Below, in pieces: positions 44,878 to 58,334 of a stretch of DNA of 64,000 nt. The translations under genes were made by a program, and so were the position numbers. The DNA is from Acanthochlamys bracteata (taxonomy: Eukaryota > Streptophyta > Magnoliopsida > Pandanales > Velloziaceae), in contig CM034126.1 of the NCBI GenBank assembly GCA_019914995.1, forward strand, positions 3,105,001 through 3,169,000, given 5' to 3'. A model generated the notes under the pieces. It was not told where the DNA came from. It saw only the letters and a list, made by a program, of their open reading frames with translations, and made no database searches. Numbering within the stretch: position 1 is the stretch's first letter; each line of letters starts with the position of its first letter.

Positions 44878-47738
44878 TCATAAAGGAAACTGTTTGCCGA
44901 CATAGGTCTGTCCATAGGACCAGTTGTGAGGAGCAACATTGTAAGAGGTGAGAGTAATGCCATCGCTGGTGGTGACCTCAAAGGAGAGGGGCTGGCCATG
45001 GAAATCAGCACTGAAGTGCCAGTTTTGTCCCCAATTTCGGGCCATGTCAAGCCATCCTGTTGTTGAACCCTTGATCTTCACAGCCGTCACATCACCCGCA
45101 CCAGCTACATTACTTATTAGCACCGTCAGAAAGGAACCTCGTCCATCCACCGTGAATCGCACCCCACCATCTCTCACACACTTGATCCTACATATCACAA
45201 TGTCACCAGTTGACGGTAATCTAAAAACAACAATAACCATTCTCACTAGTTTAATCAGATTTTTTAGGTCACAACATTTAGAAGTGTGCCATACATACTG
45301 TAGATAGTTTAATTACATTTCCTTAGAACTAAGAATACCCTAATGCATAACCAAGTCCAAGAAATGAAATCTACTGAAACCAGGACAACCGTAAAAGGAA
45401 GCATATCCAAGATTTTCAACAGTATTGCTGATAGCCTAACAACCAACACTTTATGGGACTTAAGCCGTAGGTATGCAACAAACGCTGACAACATCATATA
45501 TGTCACGCATGACAGAATCTAAAGAAAAGAATCTATTTGTGCTATTTGAAAGTAGCATCAGTTACTTAATATAGATAAAGAGAATTCGCTTTATAAAACT
45601 TATCAGGAGAAACAAAGAAATGCTGAATAGTCGAATGTAGGATATTACATTTTCTAGAATCTACATCCCTAACAAAATAATAACCAAAGAGATGTTACTT
45701 TATAGAAAGATCTTAAACATTTTTCCACAATGAAAACATCTTAAACTGAGTAGTTTTAAGCAATGGATAGCTCATGCTCCAATGCATATCAGCTCTAAAG
45801 ACCAGGCTAAATGTATATCTCCAATAGTCCTCCCATAAGGATCCACCATTCAAATGATTGTACTTGATTAAGTCTCCACCAGGGACAAAAAACATGGTGT
45901 CCCCCATGGTAGGGCTAGATTATGCCACGTGGAATGATAGCAGCTGCTAAAGCTATTGTTAGGCGTATTATGAGTTATGAAGAAGACTTTCATGTTAATC
46001 TGATCAAGGATTGCATGTAATTGGAGTAAAATAATTTCTGCTCTTTCAATTCCCAAATAAGTCTGACCAAAGTATTACTCTCTAAGATGAGAACCTTTCT
46101 ATTTGGTAAAAGAAGTCTTTTAAATGTCCTCGAGAGTTGCTTATTGAGCTTTCAACATTGCTGCATACCCTCATGTCAGTCATAAACACCTTACCCTTTA
46201 ATGTGCTACAGTTTTACTGAGCTTCTAAGACATTCAGGTTAATAATGACCTTAAAATACAGTACATTCTTGGGTTTTCACATTTACAACCCATACATTAA
46301 CTTATCAATAACTAAAATGTTCTTCTAGAATTAACATTCAAAAATTTTGAATCGAACGAACTTACTTGTGAATGAACCAACAGTAAAATGGTTCCCATCT
46401 CAATATGCCAAGTTCCTTTTTCTATTAGATCATAGCTTGCATTTGCTTCTCCAAACTGAAGTAACTCTAGGTTGGCACTTTGGGTGATGAAATTTCCTAT
46501 CTCAAGCTGACTATCTGTGAATCTTTTCAATATAAATTTTAAATGCAGGGGAGTAGATAGTAGCAGTCAACCTTATTTGAGAAATGTAATTACTGATGGT
46601 TCGCTATCCCATGTACTTTATTAAGGAGAAGCAGCTGTGCAGCTATGCAGTAAAAATTCATTCCGCAATCACCATGATAAGAAGATAACGCAACAAGGCC
46701 CACAACAGTTACTTTTCCCATCATCAAATACATGAAGGAACAAAATAATCAAGAACTGGGAGACAACCAATTACGCACTGCTATTGATAATTCATAAGAG
46801 AATTTAACCAGAGAAGAAATAAATTAAATACCGGCGGTACTGAATAGGCATGACACCAGCCTTCCAGATAGCAATCTTCTCAAATGCAGCAATCGGCATA
46901 ACAAAGTGATGATTCGGCGGGTTACAATATCCACCGGCATCAGCTGGGAGCCCATAATTCGGTGCACAGAAGTTTGTGGCTGTGACGACAATTGAGGTCC
47001 CTGGAATACAGTACCTCAACTCCTGGACGCAACGGATCTCATAGCAGCCGCCGCATGCCGCTCCCTTATTGAATAAGGCTTGGCTTAACCCTGCCGTTGC
47101 CATGCCATACCCTGCCCGCCCGAGATCTCCATACCCACAAGCTCCTCCTACTAATTTGAACTATGTTAGAAAAGCTTTTCAACTTGAGTTCTTAATTAGA
47201 AGTATAATGCTTAAAGAGATAACTTTGAAATAAAAAAGCGCGAGAAATTCAAAGAATCTGAAAGCCTAAGGTAACTAATCTACTTTGAAAAGAGAAAATT
47301 TCAGTAAATCGCTCGAATCCGCAAAACTTGGTATGACTGGTAAAGGCAAAAACTAGAAAGAATAAATCTTTACAAGTAGCACAAAAATAAAAAGAAAGAA
47401 GCTTAAGGTCTTATAAGAAGGCAAATAACTCCAACTTAACAATAGCAGATATCATAAATCACACAGTTAGAAAGATTACTCTGATAAATGTGGAACCAAA
47501 CTGAAAAGGTTTCAATCATTTCACTAAAATCAAGAGATAGAGTGGTGAGCTACTCACCGATAGAGTCGCGCGGATCAGAAGCAGCATAGAATGTTGCCTT
47601 GGCAGAGTTCCATTCAGAGAGAGCAGCAGAGGAGTAAGAGGAGTGAGTGGAGTGAGCGGAACAGTATAGTGTTGAACACAGTAAACTCACAGCGACTGCT
47701 AGAATTTGTGGAACATGAGAACAATTGTTCTCTGGCAT
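44878..47738 (-). CDS. EXPA13: Alpha-expansin, EXPA13-like
   Basis: Secreted cell-wall loosening protein, acting non-enzymatically on cellulose-xyloglucan contacts. Three exons read leftward: 47738-47558, 47147-46832 and 45187-44878, giving 268 residues. A signal peptide (about 1-28) precedes [20 protein letters not shown]. The GH45-like domain 1 ([48 protein letters not shown]) has its conserved cysteines. Domain 2 reads [40 protein letters not shown] and ends [15 protein letters not shown]. The usual HFD motif is HFV ([10 protein letters not shown]), as I recall for EXPA13, which with the sequence match supports this orthology. Intron 2 is 1.6 kb. Intron positions fit the expansin A/B introns. 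Confidence 0.93.
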
Positions 47739-49040
47739 GCTAAAATTGCTGTAGATTTTCTATAGAGAAACAAGTATAAATGTTATTGTTGGTTTGATTT
47801 GGTGAAAGATTTGAAGCTGAGAGAGATCTTAAACAATAAAGCTCCAAAAAGAACAAAGGGGAAACATTGTTTAGTGGTATATCGAGTGAGAGAGTGATAA
47901 GAGAAGAAGGAATGCTACTGGTAATCCGTGTTGGAGTTTTCTTTTGTTATTTGGGGCCCTTCCAATCTGGGAGAGGTAGAGATTATTTATTAATCTAATA
48001 TAACTGTTGCCAGTTGCCACGCAATCAAAAGCTAGCCCATGTGAATTGTGGCAGGCTGCAGGATTGTCTGATTTTGTTTTGTTTTGTTATAGAGAGATGG
48101 AGAGCGTTTTATAATAAGAAAACTTTTTAAATATTTAAAAGTTTTTCAAATTAATTTAAATATATTATAACATCTAAAATTTAAATATGTAAAATAGTAT
48201 GATATTCAGTTTACATATATTTTAATTAAATTTTTTATAAATATTATAAAATAAAATATATGTTATAAATACTGCTAAATATCCCTGAAACAGAACCGTT
48301 TGATTGACCATTGCTTCTGAAAGTGCTCTTCAAACGGGCCTTAAAAGGGCCTCATTTAGATCCTTGATGAGGCCCTATAGGAGAAGCTCTAGTTGTTTTT
48401 TTTTTTTTTTTTTGAACTGAACTCATAATTTTAATACTTTCGATAAAAGTTAAAATCTTATTCAATAAAAAAATTTAGTAATGATGATGGAAAAGAACTC
48501 ATAAGTCATAACCCAATGGTCGTAGTTCGATGCGCTTGCTTTTCTTTATAAAACATTTCATAATAGGAATTTTTTTTTTCATTTCTAAATTTATGTGTAC
48601 AATTAGATAGAAAAGCGTGTGATTTGTTGTCATCCTTATTATCAGCTAACCTTCTTCTTCAAAAGTTTCTCCTCTTATGGAAGAAAACAAGAGCTTCATC
48701 AAAGTTGTGTTTACGGTATGATAGTCAGACATAAGACTAACCAAATTAATCGTTCATGATTTTGGTGGCATTTCTAACTCAAACATTTCCAGAAAGAAAC
48801 ACACTGATACTTCTAAAGCACCTACTTAAGTTTTGTTCCCCTCCATATTTCCATAAAATGAGAAGATTCATATGCAACTAGAATAACTACCAATACAAGG
48901 CTTTAATGAGATCTTTATTCTTCAAGCTTGATAGTAAAGAGCATATTTATTAGTTGATAAAGAATGCAGCTTGACAGCCTTTCGGTTGAATGGATTAATT
49001 GTTCTTTAGTTCACAATTTATATATAATCACTTAGGGCGT

Positions 49041-49325
49041 ATTTTAAATGTCCGTAACTGAGTTTTGTGAAAGTAAAATTTTTTGAAAAATAAAATAAAA
49101 GTAGAGTTCAGTATTTGTATTTCAATAGATTTTAAAAGTGTGTTGAAAATTAAAAAATATAATTATATTAGAAAATATATAAATAAAAAAATTGAAATGA
49201 AATTTCGTATGTGAAAGTAAAATTCTGAATTTTTTATATAATTAAAACATCTGAATTATTCGGAACTCAAAAACTGATGAAATAAAATAAAATTATGAAT
49301 ACTTAAAATACGTTTTTAAAGCGGC
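49041..49325. mobile_element. MITE-like element with terminal inverted repeats
   Basis: The left edge (gcgtattttaaatgtccgta) and the reverse complement of the right edge (acgtattttaagtattcata) share CGTATTTTAA and more. The interior is A+T-rich and itself partly palindromic (gaaagtaaaatt occurs at both ends). No coding sequence. Confidence 0.55.
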
Positions 49326-49719
49326 CACTACCTAGCTTATACATAAACATATAATCACGTTAAATATATTAATTTTTGCAAAGGAAGAACTTTTAATTTT
49401 TTATGGGCGTCGACGCTTTTGGGACGCCAGCCATGATTGGTATGGTGGGCACTCAAGTATCGATACCAACTGTGTATTCTCTCTGCTGTATTATTCCTTC
49501 ATGATCATTTTTTTAGTTTGTATATTCCAACAAACATATATTCCTCTGATATAAAGTTTGAGTATTTGAGATATATATTGTTGTTTATATTTTTTGGTAT
49601 CTTTTTTTTTTATTTGGCTTCACTATAATTTTGAGTTATGGTTGATGATTTAATATAAATTTTGAAGTATGAAACTTTTTTCGTGATGATCAATTCGGAT
49701 TAGTATGTGATCTAAAGAC

Positions 49720-49922
49720 ATTTTAGAGTGTTTTTAAAAAATATTTTTTTAAAATAAAAATTAATTTTATTTTAAAAAATGAATTTTATTATTTTGACTA
49801 AAAATAATAATAATATTTTATTACGTAAAATTTTTAAATAAATTTTATAAAATTTATAAAAATTTTTTTAAAATATAAACTAAAAACATTTAAATTTTTA
49901 ATGCAATTTCAAACAGTCCCTA
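49720..49922. mobile_element. AT-rich MITE-like element
   Basis: Runs from tagagtgtttttaaaaaata to aatttcaaacagtccctaa with imperfect inverted edges and an A+T-rich palindromic core. Confidence 0.4.
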
Positions 49923-50140
49923 ATTTTTTCACCCTCCTCTCTTTTGCGTTGATTTTCTCAACCCAAATAGAAAGAAACATTTCTAATTCTTTTTTGTTTT
50001 GCATTCTTCTGAAGTTAATTAATTATTTTGATATTTAAATTAATTGATAGGTTTCACTTTTTCTTGTCTATGAATATGAACTCGAATGCTCTCTTTCTTG
50101 GATCTTAAAGCTAGCGATGCGAACGTTTCAGCAGGTTACG

Positions 50141-50400
50141 GAGCGTTTTAAAAATGCTTATTAAATAGAATTATTTTAAAATAAAAAATATTTTTTTTTT
50201 GAGAAATGAATTTATATTTTTTTATTTTTAAAAAATTTAAAAATATATAATAAAAAAATTTACTATATAGAATTTATTTATATTTTTTAAATTTTTAAAT
50301 AAATTTTCTAAATACTTATAAAAATATATAAAAAATATATAATTAAAAATTAAAAAATAATGTTCGGATAACGCTTTCTCAAACGAGTTCAAAGGAGAGC
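50141..50400. mobile_element. AT-rich MITE-like element related to 5213-5490
   Basis: The left end (gagcgttttaaaaatgctta) resembles the minus-strand right end of the 5213 element. The right end is gttcggataacgctttctca, imperfectly inverted. The core is A+T-rich. Confidence 0.5.
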
Positions 50401-52053
50401 CATCATATCTCTGTTCATCTCTTAACAACTTAAACAAGAGCTTTACATGCATGTTGCAGGCTTGCAGCAATCATGTCTTCAATATTTACATATAATATAT
50501 ACACGATCATCTATCAAGCTCTAATTAACAAAAATATTGAAGCTTTATAGTAACGGATGGGTTTTTCTCTGTGAAAAACAATTTGTTTGTTTGTTAATCA
50601 GAATCACTGTGACCAAACGAAAGAGAAGCATCAAGTACAAAAAGAAGGAAAAACACAAAAGCAAAATAACAGGATAACAAGTTGAAGATCAAAAGAAAAA
50701 TAACGACCAGGAGGACCAACAGCCCTTGCTGTGCTGATGATGAATTGATGTTGTTCCTGTTCTTAAACGTGGACTACTTTTACCTTCACGTGTCGAAAGA
50801 GCACTGCATCACCACACAAACGTTTCTATTTCTTCCAATTTCTCAAATGTTTATTTGTTTGTTTTATAGTTTGCATATCAGAAGAGTCTGAATTTCAGCG
50901 GTGCTAATTAACATTATTAAAAATTTTATCTCATATTGTTTATCACCAATTTCAAAATAGGATTTATAAAATTTGAAAGCTTCTTCAATTAATTTTGCCA
51001 CGAATTTTAAATCGACCTTCAATATAACAAATTAGATGAGAGTTTCAATTTAAAAATAAAATAATTTTTTTTGGTCAATTTTTATTTTTTGTGTCATTTT
51101 TAGTGAGAATTTCGATGAGAGATTAAAAATTCTCTCAAAGTCAATTAGCTATGAGAGCAATGAGTCTTTATAAATATTATTTTAGTATAATTGATAAGTA
51201 ATATAAAATTAAGCTTTCTTTAATATCTGTTTTTCAGCGAAGTAATTTTTTTAAATGAATTGATGCGAACTACTTGCATGTAATAAAGTTGAATAAAGTA
51301 GATTATTTGTCCTACAATAAAATAAACCATGATGATTTTGAATAATATGAATAATAAATTATATTTAATTTATATTCTGTACCGATCTATCCAACCTGTT
51401 TTGATATTATATGAAAGATTTTAAAATTATTCTCAAGCCAATTGGCTATGAAATGAATAAGCCAAAATTTTTATAAATATTATTTCAAAATTATTGATAA
51501 ATAATGCAGGACTAAATTTTTTTAACAAATTTTTTTTTTATTGAATTGAAATTTTATCGATATAATTAATGGTGAAAATTAAATTTAGAAATTTCATCTA
51601 ATATTATTTTTTGATCAATATATACACATATGTACTTAGAAGATTACATGTATTTATAGTTTATTTCAATATATATATATACACATATGAAAGCTTTGGT
51701 GTGAACACAGGACATAAGCAAAGCCGCCGCCAACCCCCGGACGATGCATGTCGTCCGACAGACAACATTTCCTATTCGTACGCTTTTTCCCACGCATGCT
51801 GACTAGGATTGACAACCTTGTGGGTCCCACTATTGGAATATGGACTCCTGTCTGGATATTGCTTTCCTCTAGGTAAAGACAAGCTCTTAAGAAGCTTGGG
51901 ATATTTGCAGGCCCGTGGAAGCCATCAAAACTAAAGAAAGATTGAAAGGCAACACAGAGAGAGAGAGAGAGAGCCTTGCTCAAAACGTTGAAGCGAATCT
52001 GAAAACCTACAACGAGAACTGTTTTCCTAAAAAAGTTAAATACTTGTTCACGC

Positions 52054-52059
52054 TATAAA
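52054..52059 (+). promoter_or_regulatory. Putative TATA box of the NAC gene
   Basis: TATAAA about 365 bases before the ATG. A likely 5' UTR intron (donor cag|gtctat near 52139, acceptor ttctttcag near 52302) would shorten the mature leader. Confidence 0.45.
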
Positions 52060-52418
52060 GCAAAAGCAAACCCTTCCTCTGCCAACCCCTCTTCCCCGCC
52101 TTCTATTTCATTGATCTCGCTGCCTTCTTCTTCCTCAGGTCTATTTTTACTCATTCTTGTAGTTAACATACCTATATATCCACATAATTAATTAGTATGG
52201 TTTCTAATATCTTTGTTTTCTTCTTGTTTAACACGTTTTTGTTAAATAATTTGTATAGAGAAGGAGAAGCTTTTCATTAGTTGCTGATTCAATTCTTTCA
52301 GGCGTTAATTGATTTCTCCGTGTTCTTTTAGATTTGGGAGTACAAGGCCGGTCTGTAATAGCTAGTTCGTTGTTGTTGTTTTTGAAAGATCACATTGTAA
52401 GCTGTTAGAATTAATTAA

Positions 52419-55400
52419 ATGGCGCCAGTAGCACTACCTCCTGGATTCAGGTTTCATCCCACCGACGAAGAACTCGTTGTTTACTACCTTAAAAGGAAGA
52501 TCAATGGACGTCAAATTGAGTTGGAGATCGTTCCGGAGGTTGATCTTTACAAGTGCGAGCCGTGGGAGTTACCCGGTAATTAAGCTAGCTTCAAGTTTAA
52601 TCTCTTGTTTTTGTTGTTGAAATGTTATACTTCAGTCATATATAGACAAATTCATGGATGACGTAAGTAAAACTCATGCATGTACATATATATTTCTAGC
52701 TTGCACAACAATTCAGCTAAATGTTTGATCAGGTGATAAAGGGTATACGTTATTGCTTCATAAAAGAGAAAACTCTTATTCAAACTTCTACTGCACTTCA
52801 ATATATATATATATATATATATAAGTTGAAGATGAATTAGGAATGTTATACTCCTTTGTATAGGAGAAGACAGTTCTTGAAGATTGTATACGCAATGTAG
52901 GAAATCCTTCAAAGGAAAAGGTAATGACCCTATCATGATCACGAATATTGCTTTCATAACTAGCTTTAATATATAGCAAATGAGCCAAGCTTTCAGATTA
53001 AAAGGTGAAGTTATTACCTAGACGATAAGAATCCCTAGACGATTTTCTTTCTCATCTTCAACTTTAACTCCAGTCTACTACTAGCCTTAGATTAGTTTTC
53101 TTAAAAATTCATAAGACGTGTATGATGTGTTGAAAAAATTAAACAGTCTAGAGCTTCGATCACTATTTTTCATGTTATAAATTAAATTAGTTAAAAGTAA
53201 AAACGTATTGATAAAAAAGCATGAAAGATATATAAGAGAGATTCAAGTCAAGAAAGTAGTGTGGAAAGAAAAAGCTTGCATAGTCTCCAAGAGAGATTTC
53301 AGTAAACTTTCATACTTGATTGAATGTTGCTTTTAATCTTTTCTTTTGTGGGACATAGAATTGAAAGAATTTCTAGATATCCTCATCGTGATTGCCTTCT
53401 TCTTTATTTGGTTTCTACGATAATGTAGGAAACATATTTGAAGTCTTAGGTTTGTATAACATATTTCATTATCTACTTTTCAGGCAAATCATTCTTGCCA
53501 AGCAAAGATCTTGAATGGTACTTCTTTAGCCCAAGAGACCGCAAGTACCCAAACGGGTCAAGGACAAATAGAGCAACTCAAGCAGGCTATTGGAAGGCCA
53601 CAGGAAAGGACCGGAAGGTGAACTCCCAAAAAAGATCAGTTGGCATGAAGAAGACCCTAGTTTATTACAGAGGCCGAGCTCCTCATGGTTCCCGCACCGA
53701 CTGGGTGATGCATGAATACCGCCTAGATGAGAAAGAATGTGAAATTAACACTGGCTTGCAGGTGAGGTTTTGCATTAACTTTGAACTTTGTGGAATACTA
53801 GAGAGTGACTAAACTGTTGGTGGAAACTAATTCGCAGGATGCATATGCATTGTGTCGAGTATTCAAGAAGAGCGCGCCAGGTCCGAAGATCATAGAACAG
53901 TATGGCGCTCGATACCAGGACTACTCACAATGGACAGCTAATGACAGGTCACCTAACATTGAACTCTCACCAAATGGAGGGAATGAAATAGAGGGGTACG
54001 CATACCATAATAATTACCTACAGGAAACCAGAAACCATTCAGAGATGACTCAAAGGCCTAATTCGTTCGGTTCGCTTGGAACAACCGATGGCAAGTGGAT
54101 GCAGTTCCTCAGAGAAGAGTTTTTTGAATCAACAAATCCGTTCCAGAATCCTACAAACTCTTCTTACCTCCCATCAAAGGTAACATTTTCAACTTCCATG
54201 TATACTAATTAAATATTTGCCTTTGCACCAAATGCTTTATTAATCACATTGATGCGTTAATCCTACCTAATTCCTTTGCCACACAACACTAGCACTTACT
54301 TGCATATCAAATACTGTGGACATATGCGGGCAGGTAGATGTAGCTTTGGAGTGTGCTAGGCTGCAGCACAGGCTCTCCCTGCCAGCACAAGAAGTAGAAG
54401 ACTTACCTCAAATGGACATGCCAGAATCTAACAGCCAGCTGCTTGACAGCTTCCCTTTGCAGAACAATTGCGGAGGAGTCGATATCCTGCAAGAGATCCT
54501 TTCTGTAGCTACAGCTTCTCAGGAGTTGATCAACAGCTCAACCTACCAAGATCCTTGCTGGCCCGAAAATGTTCAGCATTTCAATGACTTTACCACATTA
54601 CTGGATCTCCCCATTGAAAAAAGATCAGACTCGGTACAGTTCTGGGAGATGAATCAAGATCATGCAGCAGGCTCATCAATAATGTCCATGACTAAGTCAT
54701 CTGAAGTCGTCGATCATGACCCAACCTTGATAGTAATAAGAGACTTGGAAGAAGAACAGTTTAAAGAAGAAAAGAAAGAAGAGCAAAACCTAAGAGGAAT
54801 TATAGTTGCCAACAATCTTGATAAGGTAAATTCGCTATCAAAACATTTTTAATCTGTTGCCAGGTGCCTCTTAACCATTAAATCTTATAAACTTATCAGC
54901 AGGTGACTACGCAGGAGGACCAAATTAGTTCACCTGTCGAGAGCATTGTGAATTATCGTTCCATACAAGAAGGAGAAGCAGGTGGTATGCAACAGTAACT
55001 TGCATACAATGCTTATCTTTGTTGTTGGTAATTAATTGTTTTTTTTCCCCTTCCAATGTTACATGTTATAATTATTAATTCTTGCAGGTCCCTTATCTCC
55101 TAAAGCTTCCAATAATGATCACATTCTAATGTTAGTGCATGTATATCACTTAATTTACTTGGTTCTAAATTGTAGGAGATGAGCAAGACCAATCGTCTGC
55201 CCTAAATTCACAGTTCATGAGAACATTGAATTCAGGCAAGGTTCATTTGTCTCATCGGGCACTGTGGCTCAAACATTCTATCACAGACCTGAGCCTTCAA
55301 AGATGATAAACTTCCAATACATGATCAATCCAATAAGCCATAAGCAAGAAGGTAAAGTTGAAACGCCCACTATCACAAAATGGAACAAGATTACAACTAC

Positions 55401-55662
55401 TAGATATTCGTTGTTCAACAAATTCAAAGCATTCATCAAAGAAAAACTCATTCAGATCAAGATGATTATGGCAAGGGGGCCATACAGAATATCTGCAGCA
55501 CCTCAAGGCAACGGTACGGTGAATGTAATGCTTAGTGTGATTGGTACCATTTTGAGTGCTGATAAAACCATCGATTTCGCTGAGGATGGTGGTGAATCTG
55601 AAATTTTGAGCAACTGGAATGGGAGCAGATATGAAACAAGGAAGAAAGGTTGGCCGCAGTGA
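52419..55662 (+). CDS. NAC transcription factor, related to the membrane-tethered (NTL) type
   Basis: Plant-specific DNA-binding factor. The best model joins 52419-52575, 53484-53761, 53838-54179, 54334-54825, 54903-54981 and 55214-55662, about 598 residues. The N-terminal NAC domain is complete: [92 protein letters not shown] and [12 protein letters not shown]. It resembles the NAC014/NTL2 and NAC028/045/086 proteins. The C-terminus has [13 protein letters not shown] and [12 protein letters not shown], which look like the start of the NTL membrane anchor, but the helix is cut short by a polar tail ([13 protein letters not shown] to GWPQ). Exon 5 has a tandem acceptor (cagcag), and exon 6 has two competing acceptors. 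The NAC domain is certain; the last exon is uncertain. Confidence 0.85.
52800..52823. repeat. (AT)n microsatellite in NAC intron 1
   Basis: About twelve AT units in the first coding intron. Confidence 0.95.
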
Positions 55663-58334
55663 AATATTGCTAAACTAGAGCCTATGATAGGGTAGAAACT
55701 TGTAAACTATATTAGACTTTTAGCTAAGTGCCACTATTAATGGGGCATTTCTGCAATGTTTTTGAGTGGGAATGTTCCATATTCCTCTCATATTTTACTT
55801 AGATACTTAGCTTCAGGGGCTTAATTAGCCATTTGTTTTATTCCAAACTGTAACATATATATTTGTATTATTTATATCCAGACTTAAATATATAGTAACG
55901 TAAGTTGATTAAGCTTAATTTAGTTACATGGTTTAATTGTGTGAATCATGTGACATATATATGGTGAAATCATAAGCTGCAATGCAGTAAAAGAAATTGC
56001 AATGCCAATTATATAAAACTTAATTAATTACAGCTGTTTGACATAGATGGTAATTAACAAGCAACATTTGTCTTGATGAGTAAATGAGCATCTTGATTTA
56101 TATTCAATGTATTGGTGAATAATATGATAGTGTGATTAACTTAATTTGAATCGTAAGATTTAATTATCATGCAATATTATTAGTCTTACGATTTTCAAAA
56201 TGTTACGTTTGCCATGGATTTTGACCAAGTCTTTTGTTATTTCAATCAATTCTTGATCAAAATAACAAGTTAACAACCAAATCAGCGAGAAGAAATGGTT
56301 GTGGTTGGTTTTATTTACCTTGTTTCAACCCTTTTCTCATATGGAAGCTTACAAGAATTGGTCTTTTATTCATCATTATAAATTCGTATTAATATTGTAA
56401 TTTGTCTCTCCTCTTCCGTAAACGTAGATTTTTTTGAATCTGAACCACGACGACGTCGTCTTCATTTGTTATTTATTGTGCTTATTATTTTTATGTTTGT
56501 TTTATAGTTTTTATGATTGATTTGATTAGATCCTGAATACTTGAGCACTAAATACTTTATTTTCGTTAGCTGTATGATTTATCTAATTTATTAGAAACTT
56601 CTTTGCTTCATCTTATTATACGTTTAATTTGTTGCTCTCTTTATCTCTTTCTTCCTCGTCAAATTGGTACATTAAAACACAAATATATTTATATTCGACC
56701 ATTAGCTTAGTATATCCGTAGTAATTCAAACTTTTGCTTTGCTTAGTCCCTTACATGGTGTTTGCTCTAGATATTTATAAATTTTGATAACTTTTCTCTA
56801 TAATTAGTTGTTGTATCTTCAAATTAGGCTAGATTTGAATTAATAGCATGTATGGCTTGATGAGTTCGAATAAAAAATGAACTATTTTGGTGAGTTAGGG
56901 CCAAATTAATAGCGTAGGGAGCTAAAATGGTGTCCAAAAAAAAAAAAATAGCTAACTTAAAGGTGAACTAGTAACTCGCATTGAGTTGAACACTTGAACG
57001 AAATAAACACTGACTTGGTGGACTTTAATAATCTACGATTCTTAATAGTCTCGCATTAACTGAATGCTGAAATGAACATATATTTATAAATAGGAGATGC
57101 TAATATTTAACAAATTGATTAATTCTTTTAACGTGAAAATCAGATCGTATACTAATGTTTTTAAGTTGTGACCACTATTTTAACAGATATCAACTGTGAG
57201 ATTGAAAATTTTTAAAGAAAAGAAAAAGAAAGATTAAATGGAGAATTGATTATATTAAAGACTAAGGAAAAGCAAGTAAATACTAATAAGATATTTGAAT
57301 TTGATTAATGAAAAATATTTAAGATCAAAATAGATACTCTATTTCAAATAAATCGATCTCTTATTATATGTCTTTATTCTGATGCCATTTCTATAAATAA
57401 ATATTAATATCTTACCGATTAGATAAGTTTGTCAGTAAATTAAGTTAAGAATTAATATCTTAATCGTATTAATTTTAATATATATTTGATGTAACTACCA
57501 ACTGGATTTGTTTATTCGGTTCTTTTCATTCAATAAAGATCATTTTTGTTGCCGTGAGTTTCGTAATTTATATTTCAAAAGATGCACGTATAATATCATC
57601 TAACAAATATTATTTATAAAAAATCTTACGTAACACAATTTTAGCGTACATTTGTTATCCTTACGTGTCTAATAATCCACATTTCAAAAGAATTTTAGAA
57701 TTTAATTATAATACAAATTTTACATTCTGTTGTTCATCATTTTTAATCAAAGTGCGAAAAAATTTAGGTAATTTGTCTTAGATAATAATTTTTAGTAGTG
57801 CGTACAGAAGTCCATAACTAGATCAGAATGTGTTAAGAAATTATTTAACTACAGTGTTGGTTAATAACAATTTATCCATCAAACATTTCAAATTAACCGC
57901 AATATATGCATTTTTTGTTGAAAGCTAACCGTATGCATTGTGTAAATTTTATTTTTTCTAGAAGATTTAAAGCAAAATAATTCCTTAATGTGATTTAAAC
58001 CTGCAAGACCTTACTTACCACAAAAAGCCGTAAAGAATTTCTTTGGTTCGTCTTCAACTGCAATGTCACATAACTACTGCTTGATAAAAAAGTAAATAAA
58101 ATATCAAAATATGAAGCAAATTAAGTTCTATATACATGTCCACAAAATTACTCCAGATATTTAGTCCTCATTATGCATGGAGGACAAAACCCCAATCTTC
58201 CATAACCATATATAAACTTGTTTGAAAAGAAAAAGCATACAAATTAAACTTATTATATATATGCTAGCTATTCATAACTCCAATTGTACGTAACTAAGAC
58301 AATATTTGTTGGTCAAATCTGCACGGACAACTCA
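55663..58334. other. AT-rich intergenic, no gene seen
   Basis: Holds the NAC 3' UTR, then about 2.5 kb of A+T-rich DNA without coding signal on either strand. Confidence 0.55.

Larger units (their letters stand above)
47739..52053. other. Long AT-rich intergenic region with MITE-like repeats
   Basis: About 4.3 kb between the divergent expansin and NAC genes with no recognisable gene. It carries a poly-T run (48393-48411), three AT-rich elements (49041, 49720, 50141) and a GA microsatellite at about 51955-51973 in the NAC promoter. Confidence 0.55.
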
